A stretch of DNA of 64,000 bases from Neisseria brasiliensis (GCF_009671065.1 NZ_CP046027.1:1178001-1242000); one strand, 5' to 3'; positions 1 to 9,709 are shown, counted from the first letter of the stretch. Made by a program: numbers and translations. Notes: generated by a model not told the origin, from the sequence alone.

Positions 1-610
1 GCCTAAAAATACTTTCATACGAATCCATAACATCTTGATCCGAAAACAACCAAACCAAAAGCTGCACTACGGCCGACTGCTCTAACGCCCCTTTAGGAAA
101 CGATGAACTGGGTAAGATCCTTATCTCTAAATCATCTCGCTCAACCTCATACTGAACGTCGAACTCTTGCTGTAAAGCGGTACTGCTCAAACAGCTTCGA
201 CAGAAATAGGAGTTAATTAAAAATAATGACCGAGCTAGCTCTAACTGTGGGATGTGATAACGAGTCTTGCTATATGGTGTTTCAGCTTCGTAAATAAATG
301 AACTCTGCGCTCCATCCTTGTTGCGTACGGAAGCAAAGGACGAGAGATTAGGAAAATCGATTATTTTGGCTCGTTGAAGATCCGATGCTTCAAACTCAAT
401 CACACGATCCGCCTTATTTATTTGCTTTGTTGTACTGTTAACCACCTTAGCTCGACTTAATAAAGGCAAATGAGTAAATCGAGTCCATTTCCGTTCTTGC
501 ATTGGATTAAACCAAACAAAAATACGCCACTCCTTATGACCCGAGTTACGGAATAAATGACCAATATGTACAACCTGCACATTGTCATTAAATGTAGCTA
601 GCCTAACCAC
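1..610 (-). CDS. tnsE: TnsE, Tn7 target selector for conjugal and replicating DNA (partial)
   Basis: TnsE directs Tn7 to the lagging strand and mobile plasmids by contacting the sliding clamp; it is the alternative to TnsD. I translated the reverse strand directly: about 203 codons are open to the window edge, out of about 538 in the family. The start is GTG at 610-608, immediately after the tnsD stop codon TGA at 613-611. The N-terminus reads VRLATFNDNVQVVHIGHLFR, which I recognise as Tn7 TnsE. The C-terminal DNA- and clamp-binding regions are off the window. Direct abutment with tnsD suggests translational coupling. Confidence 0.93.
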   Translation of the reverse strand, partial: MVRLATFNDNVQVVHIGHLFRNSGHKEWRIFVWFNPMQERKWTRFTHLPLLSRAKVVNSTTKQINKADRVIEFEASDLQRAKIIDFPNLSSFASVRNKDGAQSSFIYEAETPYSKTRYHIPQLELARSLFLINSYFCRSCLSSTALQQEFDVQYEVERDDLEIRILPSSSFPKGALEQSAVVQLLVWLFSDQDVMDSYESIFR

Positions 611-2137
611 TCACTCTTCCCCATAAACCATTTCCAAGAATCTTTGTGCTTCCTCAGTTATCCGCTCTTTAGATAACGTTGCACTTCTTAATAATCGCCA
701 GCGCCTAAGCTCAACATCTTCCTGTTTAAGCTTAATAAAAGCTTGGCTAATCCGTCTAATTTGATAATCTTCCACACTCTCTGAGTAACGCTTTAAGCAA
801 AGCGCTACCAAAGGCAGTTTCTGTAGATTTTTTGCAAGAGAGGTTCCGTTAGGAGTTTGCTTTAACAGCCAGCTCGATGTCGCTCTTGGGTGATCAAGGC
901 TACTATCTAGACGCTTTATGATTCTTAATAGTTGTCGTACAGCAATTCGATCTCTTTGGTTCCAATCAACTCTAGGGGCGGGTGCCAGACGCTCTTGTTG
1001 ATGCTGTTGATTCCAGTGAACTAGCCAATCCCTGTCATGTCGGTAAAGCCAAGCGTATAGCACCCCACCCTCTAAAGACTGTCTTGCCGCCTTAATTCCT
1101 TGGTATTTATGCACTAGTTGCTGCCAGTCTTTATGCTTAACAGATAAATCTTCAGAGTTAGGTTGCACAGACTGGCTAACAGGTCTTGTCGTTATAGAGT
1201 GCTCAGTAAGAGCACTTGCCTGCTGTAGCGCTTCTATAACCGTTAGTTTTGGCAATAAGGCTTGCCACACAATACTATGCTGTAAATAACTAAAGGCTTT
1301 TCTATGCTTACGGAATATACTTTTCAGCCAACACGTGTCCTTGTTCTCTGCCAACTTTAAATCCAGTTTCTCTAGTGCCTCATCACTAAAAGTCTGCCTC
1401 ACTCTCTCCGCCACCAAGTCATGACGAATGTGCTTGCTTTTGGTTAGCCCTAGATCCTGCGCTAAGCGCTGATAAAACAGCGTCCACTGCTCAAGGCTTG
1501 GGGAAAGCTCTTGCGCTCGTGGAGCATCTAACAGAGGGGCTATATAAGCAGCTAGTGCTGTTAATTGAGATAGGGAGTCTTTGGGGTAGTCTGAAAGCAG
1601 CTCAGTATGACCCAAAGCCCAAAATTGATGTCGGTGATCATCTACAGCTCTATCAAAGAAGACTAAAGCACCGTGTTTTGGACAATATGGCAAAGCGGGC
1701 AAATACCAATCTCGTTGCCAAAAGGCTTCCCCATACCTATTTAGCTGAAGAGCAACGCAATCAGGGCAGTATCTAAAGCGGTTATCGCTCTTAACTCTAG
1801 AAGCAGCGACTCCTAGCATTAAATGCACCGCACCTTGCGCTTGGTACTCCATTAACCGAATAGCTTCGTCTCGGCGCTCCTTGCCTACAAACGGAGCATA
1901 TAAAGGGAATAAGGTATGCTCATAAATAAGCTGCTGAACAGCGTAACGTCCTGTTTGATGTAGATGTCTTGCTATCACACCTAAATGCGAGGGCAGACCT
2001 AAGGTAGCGACCACCTTGCGGTTGCCATACACCTCATCCAACAGCTGCTTAGGACTAACAACCCCTTGATAAACGCCTGCCCGTGCAATAGTGCTATAAA
2101 TCAGCTCATTCGAGTACGGAACAGGAAAGTTTCTCAT
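611..2137 (-). CDS. tnsD: TnsD (TniQ family), attTn7 site-specific target selector
   Basis: TnsD binds the 3' coding end of glmS and recruits TnsC, placing Tn7 just downstream of that gene. The 508-residue length is that of Tn7 TnsD. A TniQ-type N-terminal domain carries the CCCH zinc-binding residues C124, C127, C152 and H155. The glmS gene in this window ends with the same C-terminal peptide (NLAKSVTVE) as E. coli GlmS, so the recognised region is conserved at protein level. The gene starts two bases after the tnsC stop and abuts tnsE. The insertion beside glmS in this window is the expected product of its action. Confidence 0.96.
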   Translation of the reverse strand: MRNFPVPYSNELIYSTIARAGVYQGVVSPKQLLDEVYGNRKVVATLGLPSHLGVIARHLHQTGRYAVQQLIYEHTLFPLYAPFVGKERRDEAIRLMEYQAQGAVHLMLGVAASRVKSDNRFRYCPDCVALQLNRYGEAFWQRDWYLPALPYCPKHGALVFFDRAVDDHRHQFWALGHTELLSDYPKDSLSQLTALAAYIAPLLDAPRAQELSPSLEQWTLFYQRLAQDLGLTKSKHIRHDLVAERVRQTFSDEALEKLDLKLAENKDTCWLKSIFRKHRKAFSYLQHSIVWQALLPKLTVIEALQQASALTEHSITTRPVSQSVQPNSEDLSVKHKDWQQLVHKYQGIKAARQSLEGGVLYAWLYRHDRDWLVHWNQQHQQERLAPAPRVDWNQRDRIAVRQLLRIIKRLDSSLDHPRATSSWLLKQTPNGTSLAKNLQKLPLVALCLKRYSESVEDYQIRRISQAFIKLKQEDVELRRWRLLRSATLSKERITEEAQRFLEMVYGEE

Positions 2138-2139
2138 GG

Positions 2140-3807
2140 CTAACCTGCTTGTTTAAATAAGCTCGCCATATCCACTATTACCCCTTTCCCTTTTAACCGT
2201 TCATGCATGGTTTTTTCAGGTTGGCGTTGTGAATAGATATAACGTAAATCCGTATCAGGCAAGCTATCCCAGTCGCTGGGCTTGACTACCTTTATAGCCG
2301 AAACCTTTTTACTCTTGGAGGGCTTTTCTAGTTCTGACACTACCGTTTCGCCTTCCATCAACCACTGCAAAACAAGAGGCAGTAACTTTTGTCTTGTCAT
2401 CGTTGGATTCTGGCTAAACGCTTTTTTAATAGTGGGAATTAACAGGCTTGAATCGTAATCCTCTTTCAGCATCAGATATAAATGACGCTGATCTTCGGTA
2501 TCTAACTCTTGAAGGGCTTTTTCTTCTGGTGTTTGTTCTTGTATCGCTGCGATATCTAGCTGAAGTTGGATTAACCGTTTATCAATCTCGGGAACGACTA
2601 GATCAGAATAACGAGCAATGCGTTCTGGGATACCCGAGCGTAATGCCTCTAGCATGGGGTGCACAGGCTTTAACTCATCTTGATACACTTGCCGCAATAA
2701 ACCAGCGGTAATACGCTCATTGCCTAAAGCTAGCGCACGGAGCTGAGCGAGTACAAAAAGTTTTACTACAATGTCCATCACTCCTTGGCTTAGCTCATAC
2801 CACACATCACGGACCTCATCCGATAACAGCGCATCTTTGCGTTGTAAAAGCTGTAATTGCCAAAGATTATCCGTAAAAGCGATCCACTCTTGATTGGGCT
2901 TTCCACGTTGCGTTTGTTGTATAGGATCCCAGAATATAGCTCCAAACCCTGCCCCTCTACGTGCAGACCGCAAATCAGCCTCAAAAATCTCTCGTGCTTT
3001 AGGGGTACCAATCAACATCACTGGTACGCCAATAATATTCACCATCGTCACAAAAAAGTTCAGCATCTCTTGAGATCCACCCGAACGAGAGCGGCTTAAA
3101 TGCTGAATTTCATCAATAACCAACAACCCTAAAGCATGTGCATTGGCTATTTGCGACATCAAAGCCAACATGGTTTCTATACCATGACGTTTTAAGCCAT
3201 AACGACGCTCATAGTTCGAGCCCAAGGCTCGATCCAACGCTCTGAAAAAATTCAAGCAGATTTCTTTTAGCGAACCATTATGCGAGCAGTCTATTTTCAA
3301 ATACACCACCTGCTCTACATTGAGTTCACGATGGTAAATCACCTGAGGATACGTGGCTAGAATACGATGAAGAGAGGTCGTCTTCCCACTACCAGAACAA
3401 CCAATTAACAATAAGCTTTGTGCCGTAGATCGTGCCTCCTCAAAGCGAAATGTCTCCAACTCTCCCGTTTGAACACGCTCATAACCATTTTGTAAATGCT
3501 TTTGTAAATCTCCTGTTTTAGGATTTCTGCCTACGTAGCCACCTCGAATCATGACCGAAATACGCTCACTTAGTAGCAAATGCGTACCTAATGGCTGAAA
3601 ATAGTCATCTGGAATACGACAAATGGTATGAGCTCTGATAACACGGGACTTTTGCAAGTCAGAGGAAGTAAGCTGTAAAGAGGATTTCAGTGATGCAGCA
3701 CTATTCACTGACTCTTGTAATGGTGGTAAGGCCTCGATAAAAGGATTATCACGATAAGCCTCTACCCCCGTATCACGATAAACTGCTTGAATCCGGGTAG
3801 CACTCAT
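2140..3807 (-). CDS. tnsC: TnsC, AAA+ ATPase regulator of Tn7 transposition
   Basis: TnsC is the ATP-dependent matchmaker between the target selectors TnsD or TnsE and the TnsAB transposase; it also mediates target immunity. The 555-residue protein has a Walker A motif GCSGSGKTT at residues 136-144 and Walker B LVIDEIQH around 229-236. Residue 225 is alanine, so this is the regulated wild-type form and not the A225V gain-of-function variant known from laboratory Tn7. The gene overlaps the end of tnsB by four bases and is followed closely by tnsD, consistent with one tns transcript starting near Tn7R. Confidence 0.96.
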
Positions 3808-5912
3808 GACTCATCCTTTTCTGGTGGATCCTGAAATAATTCAGGCACGTATGTGGGTAGGCTGTAATCTTCTTGATCATCCGCTTCCACTGCGTTGAAA
3901 GGAATAACTTTAGCCTCATCACCTGAAGAGCTTGGCTTCAAATGCTCCGCACGTTTTTTACGCTCCGAGGTCACGGCTTCTTTTTTATTAGTTTTAATCT
4001 GCTTAATGCGTGTTGATTTGGGCTCAGTAGTACTGGGCGTTAACTTATTCGCTTTCTGAATGGTTTGCTGAATAAACGCCTCAAGCTCCCTGCGTTTAGT
4101 TAACTCATCCTGCTTCGCATTGGCTTTATTGTGTTTTTCTTGTGCTTGTATATCCCAAACCTCCCAAAATGAGAGACCTTTAAACTGCCGACTACGTTCC
4201 GTCAGATTACAGCGCCAAAATACACGGCTGCCAACTTGCGGAAACAAATAAATCGTATCAACCAGCACTGGGTCATAAGCCGCTTCTAAATGTTGAGGTC
4301 TAGCTATATCAGTGCTCCGCTGCAACCAACCCTCACGCAGAATCTCTGACCCCGAGTAATACAAACCCCACAAATTAACGCCAAATGAAGAAATAGAGAC
4401 CTTTCGGCGAGGCAGTAACGCTACTCGCAACTGCTCTTGCTCCACAGCCCTTAAACTACCTGTACGATGCTGCATACCCCATTGCCATAGCTGGACAGGA
4501 ATAGACGGTAAATCTGTAGGAAAATCAGCATCTCGATCGTATTTATCCATCACCAGATGGTTATTTCTGAATAAGATCGTACGCAAAATAATTTGTGTGA
4601 ACTCAAATACCGACAGAGATGCATCTAACCTATAGTCTGTTTCACCATGGCTTTTGATCCGACTGCCCTCTACAATGCCAGGTGCAAAGGACTTAAACTC
4701 GGCTTGTAGTGTTCTAAAAGTGCTTTCCACTATGCCTTTAGCATCGCCACGTCTAGGTGGAGCACTTTCCACTCGCACATTAAAACTAGAAACTAAGGCT
4801 TCGACCTGATGACTCATTAATTCGCCACGGTCCGCTAGCAACACATCTGGCAAACCTACACACGGCCAGTCTGAGCTACTAATCTCAATATCATGCTGGG
4901 CACAAATGGCCGTTTTGTCAGAGCAAGCATTTACAAAAGCCTGCATCGCCACCACATAAGACGGATTTTCAAAGCCGATATAAAAGCCCGTGATCATCCG
5001 ACTAAACACATCAATCACAATGTAAAGCGTTGGTCTTCCTATGATTTTTTGGCGATCATGATGATCCACTAAATAAATATCAGCAATCGTGGCATCAATC
5101 TCATAACGACTCCCAGGGCCTAACGCCTGAGAAGTGGCTGTACTACTTAAGGGTCGTACGTCTTTTTTATATACCCCTGCTTTAACTCTAGACTTTAAGC
5201 GCTGAGCTTTAGGGTATTCTCGATCATAAAAATAACGAAACTGACGTAGTGTTGGGTAATCCTCTTGGGGAATGCGAGGAAAATACTGAGCAAACAAGTC
5301 CACAAATCGTCTATAGGCAACGGTGGTCTTTGTACCTTTTTGATTTAACAGGTGCTTTTCTATGGTCAACCTAAAAAGGCGTTCAATCTCGGGCGTTACC
5401 TTGGTTCCTTCACCCTTACCATATTCTCTGGCTCGGCCAATCTTTGCTGTTCCTGTCGCTGAACGTCTTTCCCCTGGTGCACCGCTGTTTTTGTAGTCAG
5501 GAATTAATGCATTAGGCGTTTGACCACGCTGCCAGTAACGGCGTAACAACTTATAAACTGTAGCCTTAGTAACCTTATGTTCTTGGACCACATGCTCAAC
5601 GAGTTCGCTTCTGACTTTAGGGTCGAAACGATCCTTACTATTAATAATAGGAAGAATTTTTCGATAATCCTCCTCGCGCTTCTGGAAGCTGACAGAATCT
5701 ACAGACGGCTCTTCTAAATCAAGATGTACATAAGGGTCATCAGTTCTAACTAAGCGGCCTTCATCTAAATACTGCATTAGCAACAACTCAGCCCTAGCTT
5801 GTGGAACTCCTTTATCAGCGCTTATTTGCATCCAGACAACTTGGCCATCCTCTATAGCCAAAATGCGATACGGATCATTATCAAATAGCACAACCTCATT
5901 AATTTGCCACAT
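3804..5912 (-). CDS. tnsB: TnsB, DDE-type transposase subunit of Tn7
   Basis: TnsB binds the repeated sites in both Tn7 ends and performs 3'-end cleavage and strand transfer. The protein is 702 residues, as in Tn7. The catalytic triad is intact: D273 (in EIDATIAD), D361 (in LLADRGE) and E396 (in GIVESTF). Upstream are winged-helix-type DNA-binding segments, and the C-terminal tail is rich in Lys and Glu. It overlaps tnsA by 14 bases. Nothing suggests inactivation, so together with TnsA and TnsC the core machinery looks functional. Confidence 0.97.
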
Positions 5913-6720
5913 AGCGCAACTCCTCCATATTCACTACTTGGCTAATACAGAGATCTGCACACTTATTTGCCCTGAAAGACTTATAAATATTGAACTTAAT
6001 AAAACCATTTGCGGTTAAGGCTCGTATCTCACTCAATGTTTTGCCTAACTCCAAATCATAAGCAATATCAACCTGCTTACAGACATTGATAATGTTTTCA
6101 TCTCCTTTTTCTTGCAGGATATGGGCCAATGGGGATAGTTGTGCTAAAAGCTCCGCAGAAACTTCTTCTGTTTTCACTGAATAAAGCCATTCAATATTTT
6201 CTTTTACTACGGGATTTATTTCTTTATCAGTAAAAATGAACCAAGGAATTTGCTTTTGCTGCCAATAGCGACGCTCTAGTTCTAGTTTTTCTAAGGTACG
6301 CTCGTCTTGTAAGGCTGCTGCAGGTTTGACTTGAATAGCAAACTGCTCAAAAGGACCATCTTTGCAGTCCACTAAAAAATCAGTAGACATAACCTGATCT
6401 ACACCACGAATAACAGGATGCTTAATACCACTATCTATTGCAATCTGCCTGGTATCACTAGGTAATAAGGGGAACTGCTCGCGTATATCTAGCACGCTGC
6501 TCTCCCACTCAAGACTGAGAAAAACAGCAAGCTCTAAGTCAGATAGCAAATGATGGACTCGTCCCGTCTTATGAGAATAAATACGGTGGGAACGACCTGA
6601 AGAAGGAACTTCTTGTACTGTTAGCCATGGAATATAGTCTTTACCATGCCCTTGGCCACGCCCCTCTTTAATACGACGGGCAATTTGCACTTCAGAAAAT
6701 GAAGAGTTTGCTTTAGCCAT
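5899..6720 (-). CDS. tnsA: TnsA, endonuclease subunit of Tn7 transposase
   Basis: TnsA cuts the 5' strands at the transposon ends, which turns TnsB-only replicative events into cut-and-paste transposition. At 273 residues it equals Tn7 TnsA. The restriction-enzyme-like active site is present: E63, D114 and K132 (QVK). The C-terminal half is the region that contacts TnsC. The start codon at 6720 is close to the Tn7R repeats, so TnsB binding at the end probably also limits tnsABCDE transcription. An inverted repeat at 6728-6759 covers the leader just ahead of the start codon. Confidence 0.97.
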   Translation of the reverse strand: MAKANSSFSEVQIARRIKEGRGQGHGKDYIPWLTVQEVPSSGRSHRIYSHKTGRVHHLLSDLELAVFLSLEWESSVLDIREQFPLLPSDTRQIAIDSGIKHPVIRGVDQVMSTDFLVDCKDGPFEQFAIQVKPAAALQDERTLEKLELERRYWQQKQIPWFIFTDKEINPVVKENIEWLYSVKTEEVSAELLAQLSPLAHILQEKGDENIINVCKQVDIAYDLELGKTLSEIRALTANGFIKFNIYKSFRANKCADLCISQVVNMEELRYVAN

Positions 6721-6764
6721 AACAAAAGTCCAGTATGCTTTTTCACAGCATAACTGGACTGATT

Positions 6765-6854
6765 TCAGTTTACAACTATTCTGTCTAGTTTAAGACTTTA
6801 TTGTCATAGTTTAGATCTATTTTGTTCAGTTTAAGACTTTATTGTCCGCCCACA
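6765..6854 (-). repeat. Tn7R transposon end with overlapping TnsB-binding sites
   Basis: Read from the tip inwards, the terminus is TGTGGGCGGACAATAAAG. The block CAATAAAGTCTTAAACT then occurs twice, with two more degraded copies (AGATCTAAACT and AGTTGTAAACT) interleaved. This is the arrangement of four overlapping 22-bp TnsB sites known for Tn7R. The outermost base is 6854. Confidence 0.93.
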
Positions 6855-6868
6855 TTTACAAAGGTCTC
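6855..6868. repeat. Truncated MITE/IS5-type terminal repeat interrupted by Tn7; includes the probable 5-bp target duplication
   Basis: The 14 bases TTTACAAAGGTCTC directly outside Tn7R are identical to the last 14 bases of the MITE that ends at 9852. The first five (TTTAC, 6855-6859) should be the Tn7 target duplication; its partner copy would lie beyond the left transposon end, outside the window. So a MITE or IS end was present 11 bp after the glmS stop before Tn7 arrived. Confidence 0.7.
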
Positions 6869-6879
6869 GACCCCAACCA

Positions 6880-8718
6880 TTATTCTACCGTTACCGATTT
6901 AGCCAAGTTGCGTGGTTTGTCCACATCGGTGCCACGTGCCAAGGCGGCGTGGTAAGACAGCAATTGCACCGGGATGGTGTGCACAATCGGTGACAATACG
7001 CCGACGTGGCGCGGGGTGCGGATTACGTGTACGCCTTCGGCTTCGTTGAACTGGCTGTCGAGGTCGGTGAATACAAACAATTCGCCGCCGCGTGCGCCGA
7101 CTTCCTGCATGTTGGCTTTGACTTTGTCCAACAAGGTGTCGTTTGGCGCAATCACCACTACCGGCATGTTTTCATCCACCAATGCCAACGGGCCGTGTTT
7201 CAATTCGCCGGCAGGGTAGGCTTCGGCGTGGATGTAGGTGATTTCTTTCAGCTTCAACGCGCCTTCGAGAGCAATCGGGTAGTGAATGCCGCGACCTAAG
7301 AACAAGGCGCTGTCTTTTTTGGCGAATTTTTGCGCCCAAGCAGCGATTTGTGGCTCGAGGTTCAAAACGTGTTGGATGCTGCCCGGCAATTGGCGCAATT
7401 CTTCCGCATAAGCGTGTGCTTGCTCGTCGGTCACGTGGCCGCGCAGTTTGCCCAAAGTCACGGCCAAACCGAACAAGACCACCAATTGAGTGGTGAAGGC
7501 TTTGGTTGAGGCCACACCGATTTCGGCACCAGCGCGGGTGTAGAGCACCAATTCGCTTTCGCGCGGCAAGGCGGATTCCATCACGTTACAAATCGACAAG
7601 CTGTGGTGTTGACCCAAAGATTGTGCGTATTTCAGCGCTTCCATGGTGTCGAGTGTTTCACCGGATTGGGAAATGGTGATGACCAATTGTTTCGGATCAG
7701 CAATCACATCGCGGTAGCGGTATTCGCTGGCGATTTCTACGTCGGTCGGCATTTTGGCGATGCTTTCCAGCCAGTATTTGGCGGTCAGCGCGGAATAGTA
7801 AGAGGTACCGCAGGCCAAGATTTTGATGCTGTGGATGTCGGCAAACACTTCTTGTGCTTTTTCGCCGAAGTTGCTTGGTTCGAAACCACCATCCAAGAAT
7901 ACTTCAGCCGTGTCGGCAATCGCGCGCGGCTGCTCGTGGATTTCTTTTTGCATGAAGTGGCTGTAAGGGCCCAGCTCTAAAGAAGCCAGCGACAATTCAG
8001 ATACTTTCACTTGGCGGTCGGCCGGTGCGCCGGTTTTGTCGATTAATTTCACGATACCGTCGGCGTTGAGCAGGGCGATGTCGCCATCTTCCAAGTAAGA
8101 GATTTTACGGGTGAAGGCAATCACAGCCGATACGTCGGATGCAATGAAGGTTTCTTGGTCGCCAAAGGCCACCAGCAATGGGCAACCCATGCGTGCCACA
8201 ACCATTTCTTTGTCGTTTTCTTGCGAAATCACCGCAATGGCGTAAGCACCGTGGAAATTTTGGGTCGCCGCTTTAACCGCTTCGTATAAGTTGCCGCCGT
8301 TTTGGCTGTATTCGTGATTCACGCTGTGGGCAATCACTTCGGTGTCGGTTTGTGATTTAAACACATAACCCAAGCCTTGCAGGCGTTCGCGTTCGGCTTC
8401 GAAGTTTTCGATAATGCCGTTGTGTACTACGGCAATCATGCCGCCAGAAATGTGGGGGTGCGCGTTTGGCTCGGTCACGCCGCCGTGGGTTGCCCAACGG
8501 GTGTGGCCAATGCCCAAATGGCCATGGATGCCTTTTTCTTTAGCCGCATCTTCCATTAATTGTACGCGGCCAACGCGACGCACGCGGCGGATTCGTTCGC
8601 CGGTGTGAACGGCAATGCCTGAAGAATCGTAACCACGATATTCCAAGCGTTTCAGGCCATCAGTTAAAAAATCGACTACATTATGATTGGCGCGCAGTGC
8701 GCCGACGATACCGCACAT
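6880..8718 (-). CDS. glmS: Glucosamine-fructose-6-phosphate aminotransferase (isomerizing)
   Basis: GlmS makes glucosamine-6-phosphate from fructose-6-phosphate and glutamine, the first step towards UDP-GlcNAc for peptidoglycan and LOS. The protein has 612 residues, the normal size. After Met1 comes the nucleophile Cys2 (MCGIVGAL) of the N-terminal glutaminase domain; two SIS sugar-isomerase domains follow. The C-terminus NLAKSVTVE is the peptide encoded by the TnsD recognition region. The gene is intact and Tn7 lies wholly downstream, so insertion should not harm the enzyme. It may change 3'-end formation: no terminator is visible in the 25 bp left between stop codon and transposon. Confidence 0.98.
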   Translation of the reverse strand: MCGIVGALRANHNVVDFLTDGLKRLEYRGYDSSGIAVHTGERIRRVRRVGRVQLMEDAAKEKGIHGHLGIGHTRWATHGGVTEPNAHPHISGGMIAVVHNGIIENFEAERERLQGLGYVFKSQTDTEVIAHSVNHEYSQNGGNLYEAVKAATQNFHGAYAIAVISQENDKEMVVARMGCPLLVAFGDQETFIASDVSAVIAFTRKISYLEDGDIALLNADGIVKLIDKTGAPADRQVKVSELSLASLELGPYSHFMQKEIHEQPRAIADTAEVFLDGGFEPSNFGEKAQEVFADIHSIKILACGTSYYSALTAKYWLESIAKMPTDVEIASEYRYRDVIADPKQLVITISQSGETLDTMEALKYAQSLGQHHSLSICNVMESALPRESELVLYTRAGAEIGVASTKAFTTQLVVLFGLAVTLGKLRGHVTDEQAHAYAEELRQLPGSIQHVLNLEPQIAAWAQKFAKKDSALFLGRGIHYPIALEGALKLKEITYIHAEAYPAGELKHGPLALVDENMPVVVIAPNDTLLDKVKANMQEVGARGGELFVFTDLDSQFNEAEGVHVIRTPRHVGVLSPIVHTIPVQLLSYHAALARGTDVDKPRNLAKSVTVE

Positions 8719-8872
8719 ATAAGTTCCTTAGTATCAAGAGTTTAAATAAAACCACACCGTATCACAGCGGTGAAGCAAGTATGTTGAGCCTGCTTCAGGG
8801 TCGCGTTTGAGCTTTAACGGCATGGCGGTTTGGCCTGCTTTGGGCAGGCCGTGGGAAATGGTCTCGGCCTGT

Positions 8873-9388
8873 TTATTCCTGAAACAAGCTGTCGAGTTGT
8901 TGCTGTAAAGCGCGATTGTGCTGCTCCATTTGCTGCATCATGTGTTGTGATGCGGCTTCCAGTTGCGGCAGCATTTTCATCATCGCACCGAGATTCTTTT
9001 TCATCACTGCCTGACCTTCACCTGATTTCAAAAACGCCGCCGCTTCATCGGCTTGCTTTTGAAACGCCTCATCGTCAAACGGCACGCCGTTGATTTTAGC
9101 CAGCTCACTTAAAAGTTGGCTGGAGTGCAAACCGTTTTGCAGCACGCCGCTGGTCCATTGGGTCATGGCTTCGGCAAACTCGGCCTGCTGTTGCGGCGTG
9201 AGTTGCTGCAGCGATGACGATTTTTCGGTGACCGTGTGGCTTTTGAAGCCGGGTTTGTCCACGGTTGTGGTGGTGCGCACCACTTGGCCGCGTTCGGGGT
9301 CATCGTATGTTTCGGTGATGGTCGCAGCGGATGACGATTGCCACAATAAGGCGGCAGTCGAGAGCGCGAGTAAAGTGCGGATGTTCAT
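8873..9388 (-). CDS. Secreted or periplasmic protein of unknown function
   Basis: The product has 171 residues and starts with a typical signal peptide (MNIRTLLALSTAALLWQSSSA, cleavage likely near residue 21-22). The mature part is acidic and rich in Gln and Met. Its C-terminal half (QLEAASQHMMQQMEQ and following) looks helical and possibly coiled-coil. I do not recognise a named family. It lies 25 bp downstream of a frameshifted small membrane gene on the same strand, and the two probably formed one transcript. The 154 bp between this gene and the glmS start (8719-8872) contain no DUS pair; I see no gene there. Confidence 0.75.
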   Translation of the reverse strand: MNIRTLLALSTAALLWQSSSAATITETYDDPERGQVVRTTTTVDKPGFKSHTVTEKSSSLQQLTPQQQAEFAEAMTQWTSGVLQNGLHSSQLLSELAKINGVPFDDEAFQKQADEAAAFLKSGEGQAVMKKNLGAMMKMLPQLEAASQHMMQQMEQHNRALQQQLDSLFQE

Positions 9389-9413
9389 GCCTGTTTCCTT
9401 GCTTGCTGACCAG

Positions 9414-9645
9414 TTATTTTTCGGGGCGGTTGTCGTGTTCGCGCTGGGTCAAAAATTTCACCAGCAAAGGGAACACCGCTGCCAATACGCCGCACAAGCC
9501 GATGGCGAACAAAGCGATGCCGCCGATGGGCTGGTCGAGCACTTCATGCGCCCATCCACCCATGCCGACCAAAACCATCAAGGCCGGGAATCAGGGCGCA
9601 CAGGCCGCAAATCAAAATAATGATGGAACCGATATGGAATTTCAT
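9414..9645 (-). pseudogene. Small membrane protein gene with an apparent one-base frameshift
   Basis: Reading from ATG at 9645-9643 gives MKFHIGSIIILICGLCALIP and then leaves frame, reaching TGA at 9546-9544. Reading the other frame from about 9580 gives an uninterrupted continuation (MVLVGMGGWAHEVLDQPI, then a second hydrophobic segment and a charged tail) to TAA at 9416-9414. Removing one base from the CCCGGCC run at about 9583-9588 would join the two into a roughly 76-residue protein with two or three membrane segments. This is either a true frameshift or a sequencing error. The function is unknown. It precedes the secreted-protein gene on the same strand. Confidence 0.65.
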
Positions 9646-9709
9646 ACATCCCTTCATGATGATGAATAACCGAGCAGCAGGGTTTCAGACGGCCTTTAAT
9701 CGTTAGGTT

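Larger units (their letters stand above)
1..6854. mobile_element. Tn7 transposon, right-hand part (tns genes and Tn7R)
   Basis: Five transposition genes tnsABCDE lie in Tn7 order and orientation, reading away from the right end. The tip ends in the ACA complement of the Tn7R TGT terminus at 6852-6854. The encoded proteins match my memory of E. coli Tn7 TnsA (273 aa), TnsB (702), TnsC (555) and TnsD (508) in length and throughout the sequence. The tip lies 25 bp past the glmS stop codon, with Tn7R next to glmS, as in normal TnsD-directed attTn7 insertion. I saw no DNA uptake sequence in this segment, unlike the flanking chromosome, which fits acquisition from another host. The left end, the cargo (a class 2 integron in classical Tn7) and the second copy of the target duplication lie outside the window. 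Confidence 0.97.

Noticed and set aside
2140..3807. TnsC as a possible CRISPR-associated (CAST) version
   Set aside because: No cas genes in the visible part, full-length TnsD plus TnsE, and 555-residue TnsC typical of classical Tn7.
6974..8608. Several long open frames on the plus strand opposite glmS
   Set aside because: They are antisense to a certain gene with high coding bias; compositions are unnatural (His/Val/Phe-rich) and no ribosome-binding sites fit.
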